Source: Candidatus Schekmanbacteria bacterium (GTDB lineage: Bacteria; CSSED10-310; JACPHN01). From it: a DNA stretch of 24,593 bases. The notes under the pieces were generated by a model. The model made no database searches. It was given only the letters and a program-made list of their open reading frames with translations, and was not told where the DNA came from. The first letter of the stretch is position 1. The number at the start of each line of letters is the position of its first letter. Below, piece after piece: positions 23,969 through 24,593 of the stretch. Where the stretch lies: positions 1 through 24,593 of the forward strand of contig JACPHN010000240.1 of the NCBI GenBank assembly GCA_016188575.1. Reading direction: 5' to 3'. The position numbers and the translations under genes are program-made.

Positions 23969-24593
23969 CTACGGTCTAACGACTTCGATCAGAAGCTTTT
24001 CATCTCTTGTCACAAGACCTCCAGATTGTTGAATCCCTCTTAATACACTGCCTCCAAGCCGCGGTCCGTATCCTATTGTAGGCAGACCAGTTGCCGATTC
24101 AGTGACCAGCACTTGTCGTGTCAACCCTGCGCCAGATCCAGATTTCACTTGAATCGCTGCATTCCTTAGGAGAATGTCGGCGTCAGTGACGAGCATTCCT
24201 GTAGCATCTGTAATGGGTACGTTTACGCCAACGACATGCCCTGGATAAACTGATTCAATCTTGTTTGCGAGATCGGCAACAATCGGGTCTGTAGACGTGA
24301 ACGTCCGTGGAGCCACCGCCCCCGCCATCTCGCCCGCCCCACCGGCCGCCACGCGCCCGGCGCCCGGCACGATCATCGCGCCCGTCTCATCGGCCAGGAG
24401 CTCCACCCCGAGCTCGGCCAGGCCCTTCAGTCCCAGTTCCGCGAGCTGCTTGCCCACGGCATACAGGCCCGTGGCGAGCAGCACGTCGTTGGCGGTGCTG
24501 CCGGCGATGTGGGCGACCGAAGCGATCGGCACGAGGTAGCCGGTGCCGTCCTCGCCAGCGTTGCGGATGAGCTGCACGTCGCGCTGGATCTCC
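23969..24593 (-). CDS. C-terminal part of a polymorphic toxin with a nuclease-like tip (partial)
   Basis: The last 207 or so residues of a larger protein that continues beyond the right edge; the frame is open to the edge, and a GTG at 24577 is only an internal codon. The visible upstream part (24593 to about 24300) is GC-rich, with hydrophobic and Gly/Ala-rich helices (G-L-K-G-L-A-E-L-G), typical of the pre-toxin region of Rhs/CDI-like proteins. From about T-F-T-S-T-D-P-I onward the DNA is AT-richer and encodes the toxin domain: V-T-D-A-D-I-L-L-R-N-A-A-I-Q-V-K-S-G, with Asp codons at 24182-24184 and 24176-24178 and Q-x-K at 24143-24151. This fits the D...(E/Q)-x-K pattern of restriction-endonuclease-fold nucleases. 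It would cut nucleic acid in a competitor. Family name and delivery system cannot be given from this fragment. Confidence 0.72.
   Translation of the reverse strand, partial: EIQRDVQLIRNAGEDGTGYLVPIASVAHIAGSTANDVLLATGLYAVGKQLAELGLKGLAELGVELLADETGAMIVPGAGRVAAGGAGEMAGAVAPRTFTSTDPIVADLANKIESVYPGHVVGVNVPITDATGMLVTDADILLRNAAIQVKSGSGAGLTRQVLVTESATGLPTIGYGPRLGGSVLRGIQQSGGLVTRDEKLLIEVVRP

Noticed and set aside
1-24593. CRISPR arrays, tRNA or rRNA genes, riboswitches
   Set aside because: No regularly spaced repeats and no cloverleaf, rRNA or riboswitch pattern was seen while reading both strands; a covariance-model search was not possible.

Overview
High-GC bacterial DNA with tightly packed, often overlapping genes. 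The gene mix suggests a Myxococcota- or Deltaproteobacteria-like chromosome: an FHA protein, several lipoproteins, a LanC-like lipoprotein, exported CMD-domain proteins and toxin modules. No rRNA or tRNA fixes the taxonomy, so this is an inference. No CRISPR array was seen.

Layout. (1) 1-4279, minus strand: a copper/silver-type RND efflux operon (outer-membrane factor, membrane-fusion lipoprotein, pump), with the pump cut by the left edge. (2) 4591-about 10350, plus strand: a RiPP-type operon. It holds an asparagine-synthetase-like lasso cyclase (its Cys nucleophile is replaced by Ser), an HPr-kinase-like kinase, a PqqD-type leader-binding protein, a previously unlisted 46-residue TTG-start precursor, a GT-B glycosyltransferase and a frameshifted radical SAM pseudogene. 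The precursor ends in Ser and has an Asp at position 9 of the best-fitting core. This suggests a phosphorylated, possibly glycosylated, lasso peptide. No B2 leader peptidase and no ABC exporter are visible. (3) 10357-12841, minus strand, convergent: a LanC-like lipoprotein with a complete zinc/active-site set, coupled by an 8-bp overlap to an M23-type lipoprotein. (4) 13223-18433, plus strand: an FHA protein, a DUF5685-type protein with an extreme Cys-rich tail, an exported tandem-CMD protein, a truncated haemoglobin and a class I CoA-transferase. (5) 18642-21806: two tandem genes with homologous N-terminal modules of about 125 residues but unrelated C-termini. One carries a Ser-Asp-His lipase-like domain with an embedded glycine zipper; the other is a Gly-rich repeat protein. 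(6) 21966-about 23060: a frameshifted transposase remnant carrying a 20-bp perfect hairpin. (7) 23570-24593, minus strand: the AT-richer tip of a polymorphic toxin (nuclease-like D...QxK motif) and its likely immunity gene, with a sharp composition change inside the toxin gene.

How the genes work together. The metal efflux operon and the RiPP operon diverge from a shared 311-bp control region that contains a 12-bp direct repeat and a 13-bp palindrome. In the RiPP operon the PqqD protein should bind the precursor leader, the cyclase should form the macrolactam, and the kinase and glycosyltransferase are candidate tailoring enzymes. The right third looks like an accessory region of interbacterial-conflict genes with mobile-element debris. 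Functions are assigned from motifs and remembered family features; no database search was run.
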